NCBI GenBank assembly: GCA_013396655.1
Contig: WBMV01001135.1
Span: 62,001-126,000, forward strand
DNA from: Campylorhamphus procurvoides
Lineage: Eukaryota; Chordata; Aves; Passeriformes; Dendrocolaptidae
Direction of reading: 5' to 3'
DNA length: 64,000 nt
Shown here: positions 11,538-25,600 of the stretch, piece after piece
How positions within the stretch are numbered: the first letter of the stretch is position 1
How the letters are laid out: each line of letters begins with the position of its first letter
The notes under the pieces: model-generated
The model's input: the letters and a program-made list of their open reading frames with translations, nothing else
Database searches by the model: none
What the model was told of the DNA's origin: nothing
Translations under genes and position numbers: made by a program

Positions 11538-12518
11538 CAGATGATTATTTTGTTCTTAAGTACTGCTAAAATTAAAAAGTGGAAGGCACACTCTGATGGT
11601 GCACTTGGGGTACTACATGAGAAAGAATTTAACTTCTAAGAGTGCAGGGCCTCAAAATTTTAGAACTCTCTAATCTGTGCTTGTCAGGAGGGTATATGTC
11701 GTCTTCTCCAGGCTGCCTGTTTGTATTAGTTTATTTGTGGGCCTACTATTAAGGGAACAATACATAATCTTTGTGTAGGCTGAAACCAGATCCATATGGT
11801 GACTTTTATAGTAACTTCTTTAAAGTGGGAGTACAATGCCATAGGACACCACTGCCTCTTTCACATGACTTGAGTGCTGCAGATTACTGGTAACAGTGTC
11901 TTCTGAGTTAGGAATTTGAGCTGCATGAGGGCAACCCTGAAAAGTTATAAATGCAGTTGGATAGCTGGATAATTTTCGTAATGTAAATCCATAGAATTTA
12001 ATAGTAAATGGATTTAATTGCAAACATGACTATTGCCTATTTTTTGTCCAAGAATACAGTGCCGTTCATGCACTTGAGAGAGAGGAACTTAGGTGGGAGG
12101 CTGGAGTTAGTTCAGGCTCGCCCTAATATGAAACATCAGTCAAAATTATATGGTTGTTTCTGGTTTTATTATTTTAAGTGGTAAATGGCATCACTATTGT
12201 TACATTAAAAGACTAAAGCTCCTGGGGATATGGTATTTCTAGAGTTTGGCTTTTTTAGTTTTAATTGTCAGTATTAATGCACTGTATGGGGCTTTGCTCA
12301 GGTAGTAGGTTTTAATTTAAAAAATACAGACAACTAAAGCAAAAAAAATCTCTAAATTTGAGGCACGTTTCTGTGAAGTACAGTTTTATTTAGGCATCAA
12401 TACTGCAAAAAGCAAGAAGCTGTCCTGAAAAATTTGAATTTTGGTAGGAGAGTAAAAAAGATGGCTCTTGCTTAGATGCAGACTTTCTAATTCAAGCATA
12501 CCAATTCCCTAACTCAAT

Positions 12519-12690
12519 CACAGAATCATAGAATGGTTTTGGTTGGAAAGGACCTTAAAGAACATCTACTCTCCCTGCCACAGGCAGGGACACCTTCCAC
12601 TAGACCAGGCTGCGCAAAGCCCCTTCCAACCTGGCCTTGGACACTTCCAGGGATGGGGCAGCCACTACCTCTCTTTGCAACCTGAGGTAG
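12519..12690 (-). mobile_element. CR1 retroposon 3' fragment (reverse)
   Basis: The + strand begins TCACAGAATCATAGAATGGT, then TTTGGTTGGAAAGGACCTTA, followed by the CCCTGCC..GGGACACCTTCCAC and GGATGGGGCAGCC blocks. This is the reverse complement of the avian CR1 3' end. It is a 5'-truncated copy, usual for CR1, and relatively little diverged. Confidence 0.9.
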
Positions 12691-15600
12691 ACCTTATGCA
12701 GACAGACCTTTTTCTGTAACTTTGCCCCAGTAGTTCCATTGGTATTTATCTTTGCAAGCATAAGCATTTTCTTTGTGTTCATGTGGAAATTAACAGAGTT
12801 TTGATTGTTGTCGACTTGGCCTGAAAGAAGGGATAGTGATAACCAGGGATATTTACATCTTATCTCTCACTGGCTCTTGACCTGTCAGGAAGTTTTGACT
12901 ATCTGGAATAATGTAATATTCCCATATTATAGTGTCATTCAAAATTGCTGTTACGTTCCCTGATTCAATGCCTGTGGCATTGTTTTTGTCTTTGCCAGTA
13001 AATGCCTACACAGTAAATTATTTTCAGTATTAGTCATGTTTAAAAACAAGTATTCCTTTCCTCTGTGGAAATACTGTATTAAACTAGGGTATTACACATT
13101 TGGGAAGCTCAGAATTGTGCAAATTTTTAAAATTCTTTGTAATTAATTATGTTTTGCCTTTTCTTATTAACAGACAGCTGATTTGTTGCCGAATACAAAT
13201 TATATTTTGTGAATGTATAATATGCATTCAAATATACATTTCTGCAGCAATAAGCTTGACTCTCATGAATTAATCAGTGTCTTACACTTTCAAATTTACC
13301 AGCTCTGTCTTGTACTGCATGGGGTGGAGATTCGCTTTCTCCAAATACCTTAACGTATGCTTAATTATGTTCAGTATTGCACTTAGCTTCATTTGTTAGT
13401 ATTCTCATTGTCTTTTGCTTTTGGCAGCTCTGAAAAATTAGGTTTGGACTTATCTGTCATTGAGTGTAGTGTGGACCCGTCAGGGCTGACTCTTCTGTCA
13501 GAGTACAAGGGAACTCTGGACACTAACTGAACAATGCATGTGCATGTGGTGTTGATTTTGATTGAACAATACCACTTGAATAAACACCTTGAGGTATTTG
13601 TCTTCTACATAAAGCTTAAACTACATAATATTAACTTTTGCTGAGGAGTTATAGTCATTCACGTTTCATGAGTAAATAACAAAAAGCTGTTGTAGCTAGA
13701 CAGGAAGCTTAATTAGCATAACAAAGGAGCAGGTAGTAGTTTCCATGTAAAAGAACCACAGACCTTACCAGCTGGCCTCGACTGTCCCTAGTCCTTATCA
13801 ACATTTTCTTTCCAAATCTGTTACAAAGTAAAACGGTTTGTGATTTAACTTTTGAAATACAGTCTTCTGCCTTTTGAAAAGGAAGAAAATGATGAGGCAT
13901 GCTTTCCTGTGTTTGGGATTGAACTCTGCAGGAAACCAGTATGTGCTGAAAGAGTTTCTAAAGCTTATGCAATTTGTTTTTTAATAAGCAAGTGCTCTTG
14001 TTCTACTTATATTGAGGTGTACTCATGCAGTTTTAGATACATGTATTTTTATCTTGTTAAATATTCTACTTGTTTTGTCTCTTCCATTTGGCTTGGTATT
14101 ACGCACCAGCTGGTTTGTTTGGAGGGGTTTTTTTTTACTTGTTATTAAGTATTTCGTGTAGTTTCAATTTAGTTAACCTATTTTCTCTTTTATCAACACT
14201 AAGTGCAAACAAATCAGTGTTAACAAAAAACCCCTAGCTGCCTAGGCCTCAGAGGTAACTCCTACTGTTTCATTTTTATGTTAATTTTGATTATGTGCTC
14301 TCTTGGACATGCTGTTACTCAGTGGGAGTACAAGATTTATGGTACCCTACTTTTCATATCGAATTAAAATGTGCATAAAGAGAAATTTTCAACCAGTGGT
14401 TTGTCTGCAGCCGCTCAAGTATTTTCAATGCTCTAGTCGTGCTCCAATACAGAGTTACAACGTTTTCTGAGCCTCTGCCTTGGTCAGTTTCTACATTAGG
14501 TTTGTGCTTGTCATTTCTCCTTGGCCTTTATCCTTTCCTGTGTGGCAGAAAAAACAAACAACAAACAAGTAGGAGGTAAAACCATGTCCTGGGAAAATAA
14601 TGAGATTTCAACTTCCTTGGTTTCTAAGTTTCTCAATTGTGCTGTTATAAAGAGGTCTACCTTGCCCTGTCAGGTTTTTTAAGTGCTGAAAAGTTAACGT
14701 TAAAGCTAAAGACTTGCCTGGAAAAAGACGAGGGTTATGTGTTTCACCTGTCTCTAAGATCAATAGTCTCTGCTTTGAGCTGATGAACAAATTCATTACT
14801 ATGTGTGTGAATGTAAAAGTTCACTAAGGCTTGGTGAATATTCATCACCTGCATAAGGAATGCATACAGAAATACCACAAATCAGTGCACACTCTCACCC
14901 TTCTACCTTTGTTCTCCAGCCCAGCAGGGATAGGAAAGGCAGAGGGAACTCAGCCAGTATGTTAAATAGCAGGCAGGTTGCTAAGTGTGAGGTTTTAATG
15001 CCACTGTCCATAGAGCTTTGCACCTGACAAGTGTTTTCTAGGGGAAGAGATTGTTGGGACGGAGACGCAGAGATGAAGGACACACACTGCTCATAGATTT
15101 ACAGCTTGTTGTTTGGTTTCTACAGCTCAGATTTACTTTGTGACTGTAGGACCTCATCTATCTTCAATATGTATTAATCTAGAACAGAAAAATGTTACAG
15201 CCTTGGCTGTGTCATGCATAAATCTAAGTTACAGGACTTATTGCAGTCTGATTGCAGGTTTGACCTTCTATTTCTCTTTCAAGTCCTGCATATGTATGTT
15301 ATATGATCCAACTCTTCTATTCCATTAAAGAGAAATGGGCATCCTCCATATGACGCAGTCATTGCAGCTTGTGATCTGCTCATGGGTGACAAATGTTCTC
15401 AGCCTGCTACATTCACTTTATTTGTGTTTGGCAAGGGGCTTTAGGCAGCTCTGTATTTAGATTTGGAAGGAAAAGCAAATGACAGCTCCTAAAACTTCCA
15501 GTCATTTGGTTCTGAAATTAAAATACGTATTTAAAATGTTTTCAGGCTAGCACGTGAAAGACTGTGTTCTTTTTGGGCCTTTTGATCTGCACCATGTTGT

Positions 15601-18600
15601 CCACTGGCCTCCCACATGGCAACATGAGAAGGTCACTGCTGCCTGTTGGGGTGGGAGCAGGTGCTCATATCTGTGGCAAAGGTATGCTGAACAGTAGCAC
15701 GCTTAGAGGTTGGAGTGATGAGAATGGCCTGCCCAGACTTCAGTCTGGGAAAAGCAATCCCTGAAGATTGCCTAGGATCAGGTCTGTTCATTGAAGGAAT
15801 CCTCACTTTTGAGTTTTAATTTAGTACAGTTTGCTGGCAGAAAGTGTGCCAGTGCGCTCTAGTCCTTAGGACAGTAACTCATGAAAAAAAGTTCTTTTCA
15901 GCAAAGCTAAATCCCTAATCATAAAAAGCAGCCTTTATTTAGTTAGAGGGTTTGGTCTTGTTTGTTTATTTGTAAATCTTGCTCTTTGTTTTGACCTATG
16001 TTTTGGAGAAATAAAGATGATGCTTCCTTTCTGTTCTACTGGTAAATGTGTATTGCAATGTATAATGTTCAAACGACAGTAGTTCTCAGAAGATACCATT
16101 TTTGTTGGGGAGAGAGAAAAAACTGATATGATGAAATGTGCTGGTTTTCTTTCAAAGGAGTCTGTAAATCCAGCACAAAACTTAGACCCTGAGAATTAAA
16201 ATGCACAATTTACCTTCAAGGTCATCTTAAATCATGGGAATGCTGACAATTACATCCACAGGAATTGGTTTCCAGTGCTAAGTGGTAACTGTTTCTGCTG
16301 GCCAGCTGCTTGGAAGGTGATCAATGGCTTAAACATTCCAGAAACACTTCCAGTCATGGCAGTCTTGGGAGCTGCCTTGTGGTTGTGGTGTTGGTGCATT
16401 CTGTTCTGTCACACAAATAGGAAGGTCCTTCCTTCCTGAGTTATTTTTCTTTTAATCACAAATCTGCGGTGTTCAAACCATGCACTTGCTTGGGGATTAA
16501 CCTCTTCAGAGCTGGCAAAGAAACCTTTTTGCAGGTGAAAGATACTTGCTTAACACTTTTTGTCTTCGAGGCTATCTAGATCATAGATTTCAAAGTTACA
16601 GGGAAGTTGAAAATTTTAAAATTAATGTTTGTCTCCTGGTTCTGATATTTCTGCCACTTGTTTTTGCACAGTTAAAAAAGATGGCAATATTCCAATAGCT
16701 ACTTTTTTCCTCTAGTCCGACTAGTTCTCTTGTATACAATGTCTCCAGGTATCTTAAAGCAAAGCAAGGCCATGAATCAAACCAAGGGTCTGCAGAGCAC
16801 TTTTTTGCCTTGCAGCTCCCTGAAAAAGACCCTGTACTTGCACTAAGCATGTATTGGACCTGAGCATCCTCTGCAACTCTAGAAAACATGACATCACACA
16901 TAGACATTCATGCAGGGGGGATCTTTGAGCAGAAACTTCTTCAGAAGTTTTCTTGTGAAGGGAGGGGCTGTAAACTTAAAGCTTTGGAGAACTTCATTTA
17001 TTTTGGTTCGTTTGGGGTTTTTTAACTTAGTTATGAAATGTCTGTTACTGTACAGTGTCATACCAGGGAAATGGAGCCTGGACTTCCCAGTCTAATTGCT
17101 GGATAGCTTTGTCTGTTGGGGATTGACTCAGCATACCTTGTAAGGTAGTACTTTGGGATGGTTCAAATACCAGGCTCTGAGGGGTGAATTGCCAAACAGT
17201 GAATCTAGCAAAGGTTAAGGGTTGTTCTGTGTTAGAGTAAGTTTTACTTTTCCCTCTGTGTTCCAGTTGGGAGACACTGAAAGCTGTTGAGTTACCCTGG
17301 ATCTAAGCTAGTTAATGTCAGTTTTGTTGTTGTTGGCAGGACTTGTTTATAGACTTACAAAGATTTTCAAATTTATATGGTAATACTGTGATTATCTGAA
17401 AGCATAAGATGAACCACAGTACTTAAAAGTGTGAAAAACTACTTCAATTATTCAACTCTGGTTTTAGTCGTAAATTCCAGTCTTGTGTTGCCAAGAAAAA
17501 TGAGAGGACAAAGTCCATCAGAAGCAATAGGTGAAGTGTTCTAATGGTAGTATCTTTGCAGCTGATAACCTTCCCCTTTCTTCCACATCCCATTTCTAAC
17601 CACCAGGCTTTAATATACCTGTATCTGACAGAGAACTTGACTTTCTTCAATTTTTTCTTTATCTTGCAGGCACATGTACTTGCCATTTCTTAACTTCTGG
17701 TCTTGCTGAGCTAAACAGGTAATCCTTGTGAAGTGATTGTTGTAAAAGCTCTAATTTTCAATCCTCTGGTTACTGGAATAATTATTTGAATGTACTTCAC
17801 TCTTCTAAGACTTTTTTTGGAGAGTGTCAGTATTGGATATATTGCTGTCGCTAGATGTCCTGTCTTTTATTCAGCCAAACCCTTCAATCACAGTGTCTTA
17901 CCCAACATCTGTGCCCACCTGCTTATCCTCATCACCCTTTGCAATTTTTTTTAACATCTGTTTTGTCATAGGACAGGGTGTTGCATTCTGAAAAGCACTT
18001 TTCTCATGTTGGCTGGACTTCAGCTGCAATGAGACACGTTTTTGCCCGCTTCCAGGTAGACTGCTTTTAAGGAGGTTTCTGTATCATTCTTGTTTTACTC
18101 ATCACAGCTCACATGAGTTGGGATCTTCTTTGGAACCTGGATTTTTTTTTGTGTGACTTCTAATAAGATATTAAATAGTTCAGGCGTGGGAATATATTCT
18201 TGTACAAACTGAATAAAATACCATCATGAATGATTTTTTAGTTACAATCATATTAGAGTATCTGCTAGTTACCCGCTTTAATCTCTAATGTGTCATGTTT
18301 CTGAATCAGTTTGGTTCCCTAATTAGTGTGTCATGCAGTAGCCAACTCTAATGTATTACAGAACTTTTTGTAAATTGCATCAACACTGTCATGTAAAAAA
18401 CCATTCCATTGGTTTTCCCAGGGTTGATGGCATAGATGCAGGCCAGATGATTTGTTTAGTGATGCTTTGGCAATATTGGTGAGGGGCTGGGGTTTTTCCA
18501 GTCTTCTGGAGATTTCCAGATTTTCAAAGCCTTGTTAAAAATTGATATTGATGGACAAGCTTGCTTTTCAGCTTTCACAGTATGGAGTATTCCCTAGAGA

Positions 18601-19620
18601 ACAAGTTGCATAGCCAACATCTGTGAAGGCGAAGACCTCTGCTCTGCGTCTTAGGAGAGTTAAATTACTTATCTCTGACCCCAAGTTAGGAAACAGAGTC
18701 AGAGGCTGATGCAAAGGTAAGTGACTTTCATGAAATCTTAGTGCCAGTGAGCCTGAACACTCTGCTCTGACCACAAACAGCTAAGCAACCTCAATAGTTC
18801 TCTTCTAAACGGAAGAACACAAAAAGATCTGAAAATGCAAAATAAAACTTACTCATTGTGAGACTGGCCAAAGAGTATGAAGCCCAGCCCTTAACAGTTG
18901 CTGGAAGGGAAAGGATGTCAAATTCATGTTCTGCCTCTTACTGTTCCAGCTGCAGCTTGATCCTTCTCTGATCTCCAGGCTGAGGTGGAGCCTTGGTTTC
19001 TGTGTATTCACTGTGCTTTCAGCAGCATGTTCACTGGGGTGGAAAGTGCTCAAGTGGTGGCTCTGTCACGTAGCACTCTGAGTTATGTAATCAAGTGTTT
19101 CATGGGGGTTTAAAACTGCCAGTGCATAGAAGAGAAAGCATTAAATGAAATGCCTGTGGAGGACAACAATGAATTAGGTCATCTATTAAATTCTTTATGT
19201 CTTGAGTCTGCTCAAGCCCAGTAGCATCTCAAGCAGTATAAATCTGAGAATTTAAGGCCTTAAAATGAGAAAATAATGGATGAAGAGACCATTTTGAAAC
19301 AGATATATAAGGAACTGTATTCCTTTCTCCTTTTTTTTTTCCTTAATTTCCAAATGCAGCAGGAGGACTTTTCTTGGCAAAACTGATTGTGAATCCACCT
19401 CAGGTTTGTCAGCCTCCTTGTGTATCAAGGTGGACAGAAATCATTTGCCAAAAAGAAACTATTTTGTACTAGAGTAGATAATATAGCATGAATGAAAGAC
19501 ATTTGACAAAGTCTTGTGTAACTCAGAAAGAAGCAAAGTTATTTAATGTAGGATTAAATCTGTATAAGTCAGACCAAAAGGAAGGTCTGTTGCCTTAACT
19601 TGCCTTCTCTCCCCTTCCAC

Positions 19621-19644
19621 ATTGTACCACTGCAGTGGTACAAT
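19621..19644. repeat. Perfect 24-bp palindrome
   Basis: The half ATTGTACCACTG is followed at once by its exact reverse complement, centred on a CTGCAG, with no spacer and no mismatch. The flanks do not continue the symmetry. It lies about 1.3 kb upstream of the TAGLN3 start codon. Function unknown. Confidence 0.95.
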
Positions 19645-20058
19645 CCAAATTTAACCTACTGTACATGAGCTATCTCCCTTGCTCTCCCTGGAGGTTAGCT
19701 GACTCATACCAGCAGAAAGTAAAATCCTTGTGCTTTATGGTACATTTGCTACTTTACAGTGATTTCCCCTTGTTTTTAGTGGTTCAAGTTGTTTTCTCAG
19801 GACACTATTGCACTATTTAATAGCCTAATATGTACTAATGATAGGGTGATAATAATATTAAATTACATGCCTTCTCTTCCTTGACTTTTCCTATTGTCCC
19901 CTTGTTAAAACTTTTTATCAGCACTTGAACAGGGAAGAGAAGGAATTATTTTCTGCATTCTAAGCCTGTTAGCATCAAGATGCAGAACAGGGAGGAAAAG
20001 GGTTTGCTTCTGCTTTCTGATTAAAAATAAATGTACAGTAATTTCTGTTTACCTTGAT

Positions 20059-20490
20059 TTAACAGAACGCCTCTATTCGTATTTCTAACTCTCTGTCACT
20101 GGGATGCTTGGTGCAGTTTGGGGTGATGCAGACTAGGTGGAGTAAATCTGAGCCCGTGGGGTGAGCAGCACAAGGCTGAGGAAAGATGCATGAAAGCAGA
20201 CCGCAGATGGGCGAGATAAACAGGATCCCTGGGCTCTGACTGAGGAGGCAGGTCTCTTTAATGGCTCTTAGCAACGCCCCTGCTCTGACCCTCCTCATAT
20301 GTGAGGAAAATCAAATCAATACACTGTTCTTCAAACTACGATGCTGCAGCAGCAGCAGCAGCAGGGCACTGTGGCAGCCTTCGTCTCTTAAATTCATCAA
20401 CGCTTTTCAGTTTGCTGCTCTCTGGATATCCATCCTTGCATCTCTGCCGAGGAAGGCTCTGACAGCATCTTTAATCGGATTGCCTGAGCT
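20059..20490 (+). promoter_or_regulatory. TAGLN3: CpG-enriched patch, candidate TAGLN3 promoter/5' UTR
   Basis: About 11 CpG dinucleotides fall in about 430 bases, while flanking lines have almost none. The patch includes six CAG units at 20347-20364. It sits 0.5-0.9 kb upstream of the TAGLN3 coding start exon, which itself begins at a splice acceptor and so needs a non-coding exon upstream. The exact non-coding exon could not be placed. Confidence 0.4.
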
Positions 20491-20934
20491 CCCATGTACA
20501 ACCTTCTTCTTATTAGCAAGTATTAGGTAGGCAATTTTAAAGTGCTTTTGGATTTGCAGGCAGCTTTAACATTGATCTGAGAACTCTATTGTATTCTCTT
20601 TAAAAAATAGCAGAAGCCTCTCTTTAAAATCTACTCTGTTCCGAATCTTGTTTTTCTTCTGTTATTGTGGTTGGGCAGGGGGGACTGCTGGTTTTACCTT
20701 CCTTTAAACAAAAATGCTGTAGCTGATTTGTGCTTTTGAAAAAGGATATTCCCTTGTTGATCCCTCCCCTATTCTGTGGAACAGCTATAACCAGTGTCAT
20801 ACAGTTATTCTCAATGTTGATGAACATCTGTTAAACTGTCTAACACTGAGGGCAGGCTGCTCCCTCCTCCCTCTTTTATTCTTTAATTTTCTGGTGCGTA
20901 CTTCAAAGCTGTAGATCAGGATTCTGTCCACTAA

Positions 20935-21234
<300 letters not shown>

Positions 21235-21937
21235 TAATGCAGAATATATATCTTAGTATTTAACTTATTTCCTTTCAACCAGGAGTCTTAATCTTGAAAG
21301 ATAAGTTATTCTACTAGTGCACTGGGATCAGTACAACATTTATGATTCTTATGAGTCATACATGTTATAAATGAGTATGACTCATCCCTTCAGCATCTTT
21401 TCTCATACAGTTAAATGAGATCCATTTTAAAATCAGAGGTTTACTTTTCTCTTTAAGAAATAACCAGTGTTGACAAGGAAAGACAAAGAGACATAGCAAA
21501 TTTGAAGGACTGCATTGTGTCACAACTGTTTTCTTGGCAATAATTCTGTAGCTAAAACATTGTATTCCATTTGTTTATTGAACAACAGGCAGATGCTGTT
21601 GTTTGCAGTGGGCTGTAAGGCTATGCTAATCATTGAATCATGGCCAAAGTGACTTCAACAATATTTCAATTGACATTGCTTGGGTTTTGGCTCAGGCATG
21701 AGGTTTCTTCTCTGTCAGTTGTTATATAACCTCTATCAGTGTTGTTTTAGCAGATTGGGATTTATATGGTCAGGCTATTGCCTCAGTTAATGAAAGCTTT
21801 AATACTTTTCTAGTATACTGTGATTATTATCCATTCACTTCTTTTTTTTAACTGAAGAAATTATGTCCCTGACTTGCCAGGTCAGAAGCATTTTGCAGTA
21901 TCATTTCACATGCAGAAATTGCCTTCTAGTTTGGTGA

Positions 21938-22234
<297 letters not shown>

Positions 22235-22662
22235 TAATTATCTTTTGTTTCTGTTTGCCTTACCTCATTACCATATTCTCCCAGTGCTGCATTATCTCCT
22301 CTGAGGGATTTATATTACCCTGAGGACATAACAGAACCTTTCCAAGCTCATGTGTTATCCAAAAGCCCATCATTCTGATAGAAATCCTCAGATCTAATAA
22401 AACAACTGTTCTCTGTACTAATTATTTCAAAGTAAAGAGCTTCTAATAACAAATATGGAAACTCCTGATTTTCTGATTACAAGATTTTATTGCAGTTTTC
22501 AAATTACAAGCAATGCTTAAATTGGAGCTATAAAATGCATTCCCAGGAGCATGTATGCCTCTGTGAAGCTTATGAGGCCTCATTTATAACTAGTGAGAAG
22601 CAAAACTCACTGCTTAATGCCATGTTAGCTGAGCTTCTCTAAGGAGGGAGTCTTTAAGAGAG

Positions 22663-22676
22663 GTCACTATGGCAAC
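22663..22676. promoter_or_regulatory. RFX X-box-like motif in TAGLN3 intron
   Basis: GTCACTATGGCAAC has the imperfect inverted-repeat form bound by RFX factors (reverse strand GTTGCC-AT-AGTGAC). Motif match only; no proof of use. Confidence 0.25.
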
Positions 22677-25600
22677 AGCAAAAAAATTCAGGGTCTTGTG
22701 ATTTTGCAGTAAGGCAGGTGGAGGTTGTCTCCATCCCATGCTCAAAATGGAAACTGCTTGTTCTAGTTGGTGAAGAGCTGAGTCATTTGTACATTCATGT
22801 CACCGGCTTTGCCCACTTCTGTGGTCATATGTCCCTTCATGGTGCTCTAACCGAATATACTCTATATTCTGCTTCTCCCTGGACAAGGTGATGCAATGCT
22901 TTGGATGAGGGCTCTGAGCAAGGGCAGCTGCAGGGTAAAGAAAGGCACACATGAAAGGGTCAAAAATCTGCCATGAGAATGAAACACTGGAAAGAGGAAA
23001 ACTGAGAAAGCTGGTCAGCATAGTCTGTGTAGGAGCACACATTGAGAGAAAAAAGAGTTTGTTTTCGCATGCAGTTGGGATATGTGGAAGAGATCACTCC
23101 TTTGAAGGACAGCTGGAGGAATGAAAGACTAGGGAGCTCTTTGTGAATGGGTTAGAGGGAAGGGATATACTGACAGCTGGAGTAACTGGGATCTGTAATG
23201 GTCTCAGAGTGTCAAATTTGCTTGACAAAATGGTGCATTTGAGCCCAAGGGCAGGATTGTTGCTTTCAGTTCAGTCTTCAGTGTTTCATCCAATCCACCT
23301 TTAAATGTCTTAAATGGAGGGACTTTCACCTCCCTGAAGTAGCATCTCCCCACCTGTCAGCCTAGCAGGCTGTTGAGAGAGAAGCTCCATATATCTTGTA
23401 AAGGATGATAGTGACTCATTTCAGATACTGTTCTTTGCAGTCTTTTGCAACTCATAATGGCTTCACATGATGCCAGTGAAAATATAGTACTTTGATCCTT
23501 AGTAGAAAAAGGACTTGCTTTGAAGACGAAAGTCTCCTAATGATGGTGGCTGTCTCCTAATTTCTCTTCCTTTCACCACCTTTTCTCAACAGATGTAAGG
23601 GAAAAAAAAGATAGTAACTTCCAGAGGACAGGAAGTCAAAACACAACTTGCAGTCTAGGAGGGAGACATTTCTGTGCTGTTATTTTAAGACTTCCCAAAG
23701 CTACTCTGTCTCCTCACTTTCCCACTCACTTTTCATCCTCCCTGCTGCTCATTTCAGTGCTGAGATGAAACAGCATGTCTCTCCAGCAGGTTTCTCCAGC
23801 AGTAAGTCACTGCAAGCTTTTGTGTCTAAACATAACTCTGACCTGTAGCATCTGTGCTGCTTCAGGGCTGAATCATCTGAACCTGGATGCATTAGCTGGG
23901 CAGAAAGGACAGTCTCTTTTTCACTATTTCATAATTGCAACACTCCTAGTTTTCACACCATAACCTCTTTTGAAAGGGAGCCATCAATGTTTATAGGGAA
24001 AGAAAAATGCGTGAGTGAAAAACAGCTTTTCCCTGGCACTAATTGTTTTCTGGGAGGTTTTGCTTTGAAATTCTTAGTAATTATCAATGAAAATGTTTTA
24101 GGATGTGATCTGCTGTTGGCCGTTTCAAAATCACTGAGTCCATCTGGTGCATTTCTCTTCATCTCTGAGACTTCTTGGTCCAGGGGAAGTATCACGTCTC
24201 TTTTGGCCCTTTCTCACATAAATGTTCTGTGCTGAGCAGCTATCCCTAATCCATGTCCAAGATATTATGTTCACTGCCTTTTACAGACACCTCCTTGGTA
24301 TGTTTCCAGGCAGACAAGAGTCAGCTGCACCTCTGGGTATTTGTTCAACCTTTACACAAAAGCATTTCAGGAATACTCTGCAGAGCAGTTCTCCATCTTT
24401 GTGCTTGAACCTTCCCTTTTCTGAACTTGGAGAAGAGGGCCTTTCAGACAGGCTTCCCCTCAACAAGAAAGGCATAAAAAGCAAGCAGATGCCCCTTCCC
24501 TCTTTGCATGGGCAGTGCCAAGTTCCTCTACAAGGCTGTGCTATTCAAAGCATACTGCAGAGGACACTGAAGATGCAGGAGTGCCATCAGCGTGGGTCCC
24601 TGTAGCACGACTTGGGGAGGCTGAGGCTGCGGGCCAAGTGGGCAGATGATGTGGCTGCCAATAAACAAGTACTGGAGCTGAGGGAACGCACTAACTACCA
24701 TTCACTGCAATGCCAGAGTCAAGTCTGGCTTCAGAGAATGTGTATGATCCTTTCTGTCGGGTGGCTGCAGCATTAGATGACTTTCTCACTGGAAATTTAA
24801 AATTTTTCACAGTGGTTTTCTTTACGCTGACCATGAGTCCCTTTTATCCTTTGCTGGCAGAAGGCACAAGACTATTTGGATTTTGGGTCTTTCATCACCC
24901 ACAGCACCTGTCATATGCAGCAAGAAGTCTCTACAGAGCAGAGCCATGGTCATGGCTTTGTTTTGTCATGTGTTGTTCAGCTCCCACTCACTCTTTTTTC
25001 CCTGCAGCATCTCCCACTCATCACTGACAAATAAAGCAGAGCTGAGCACAGAGCGTGGGGGGGCTGCCAGATGGCTCTGCAAGGCTGATCATCATATTTC
25101 ACTGCCTGTCTTTTGTTTCTTTTTCTTGCTTGCCGTCACCATTCAGCTTATTCACTTTTAAATCCTTCTCCACATCCCTTTTCATCCCAATCAGTCACCG
25201 CACTCCTTGTTATATGGGAGGCATCCCAAGGACGTTGCATGCGGCATCTGTTATGGCATATGGTACATCTGCTGCTTCGGGGAGCTCTGTTTCTGCCTTG
25301 CTCTCTTCCATGTGTGCCTGTGTATGTGCACATGTGGGATGGCAGATCTTCAGCTGCCCTCCTTAAACAAGGACTCTGTCTGATGCAGTTTGCATTAACA
25401 AATACAGTAAAAGGAGGATTCTGGGTGACTGACAATGTATTTTCTGAGCAAATGGTCCCCTGCAGATAGGATTCCTATAAACTTTACTAGACTGTATGAC
25501 ACAACCACAATTGGAAGCTGATAGGTGTTTTCAGCTTTAGGGTGTCTTCCTCACCTCAGGCAGAATGTAGGCATTTGGGTTTGTGTGAACCAAAGCCCCA

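Larger units (their letters stand above)
11538..20058. other. Intergenic region ABHD10-TAGLN3
   Basis: About 8.5 kb of AT-rich sequence with stop codons in all frames at short range. It holds one CR1 fragment near 12.5 kb and a perfect palindrome at 19621. No exon with a recognisable protein or strong splice pair was found. Part of the left side may be extended ABHD10 3' UTR. Confidence 0.6.

Noticed and set aside
23255..23480. Possible old interspersed repeat in TAGLN3 intron 3 (wording such as ATGGAGGGACTTTCACCTCC)
   Set aside because: Vague likeness to CR1-type sequence but no block order or 3' end that I could confirm.
24222..24605. 127-codon + strand frame in TAGLN3 intron 3
   Set aside because: No splice sites in phase with TAGLN3, no recognisable protein, and overlapping open frames on the other strand. 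Consistent with chance.
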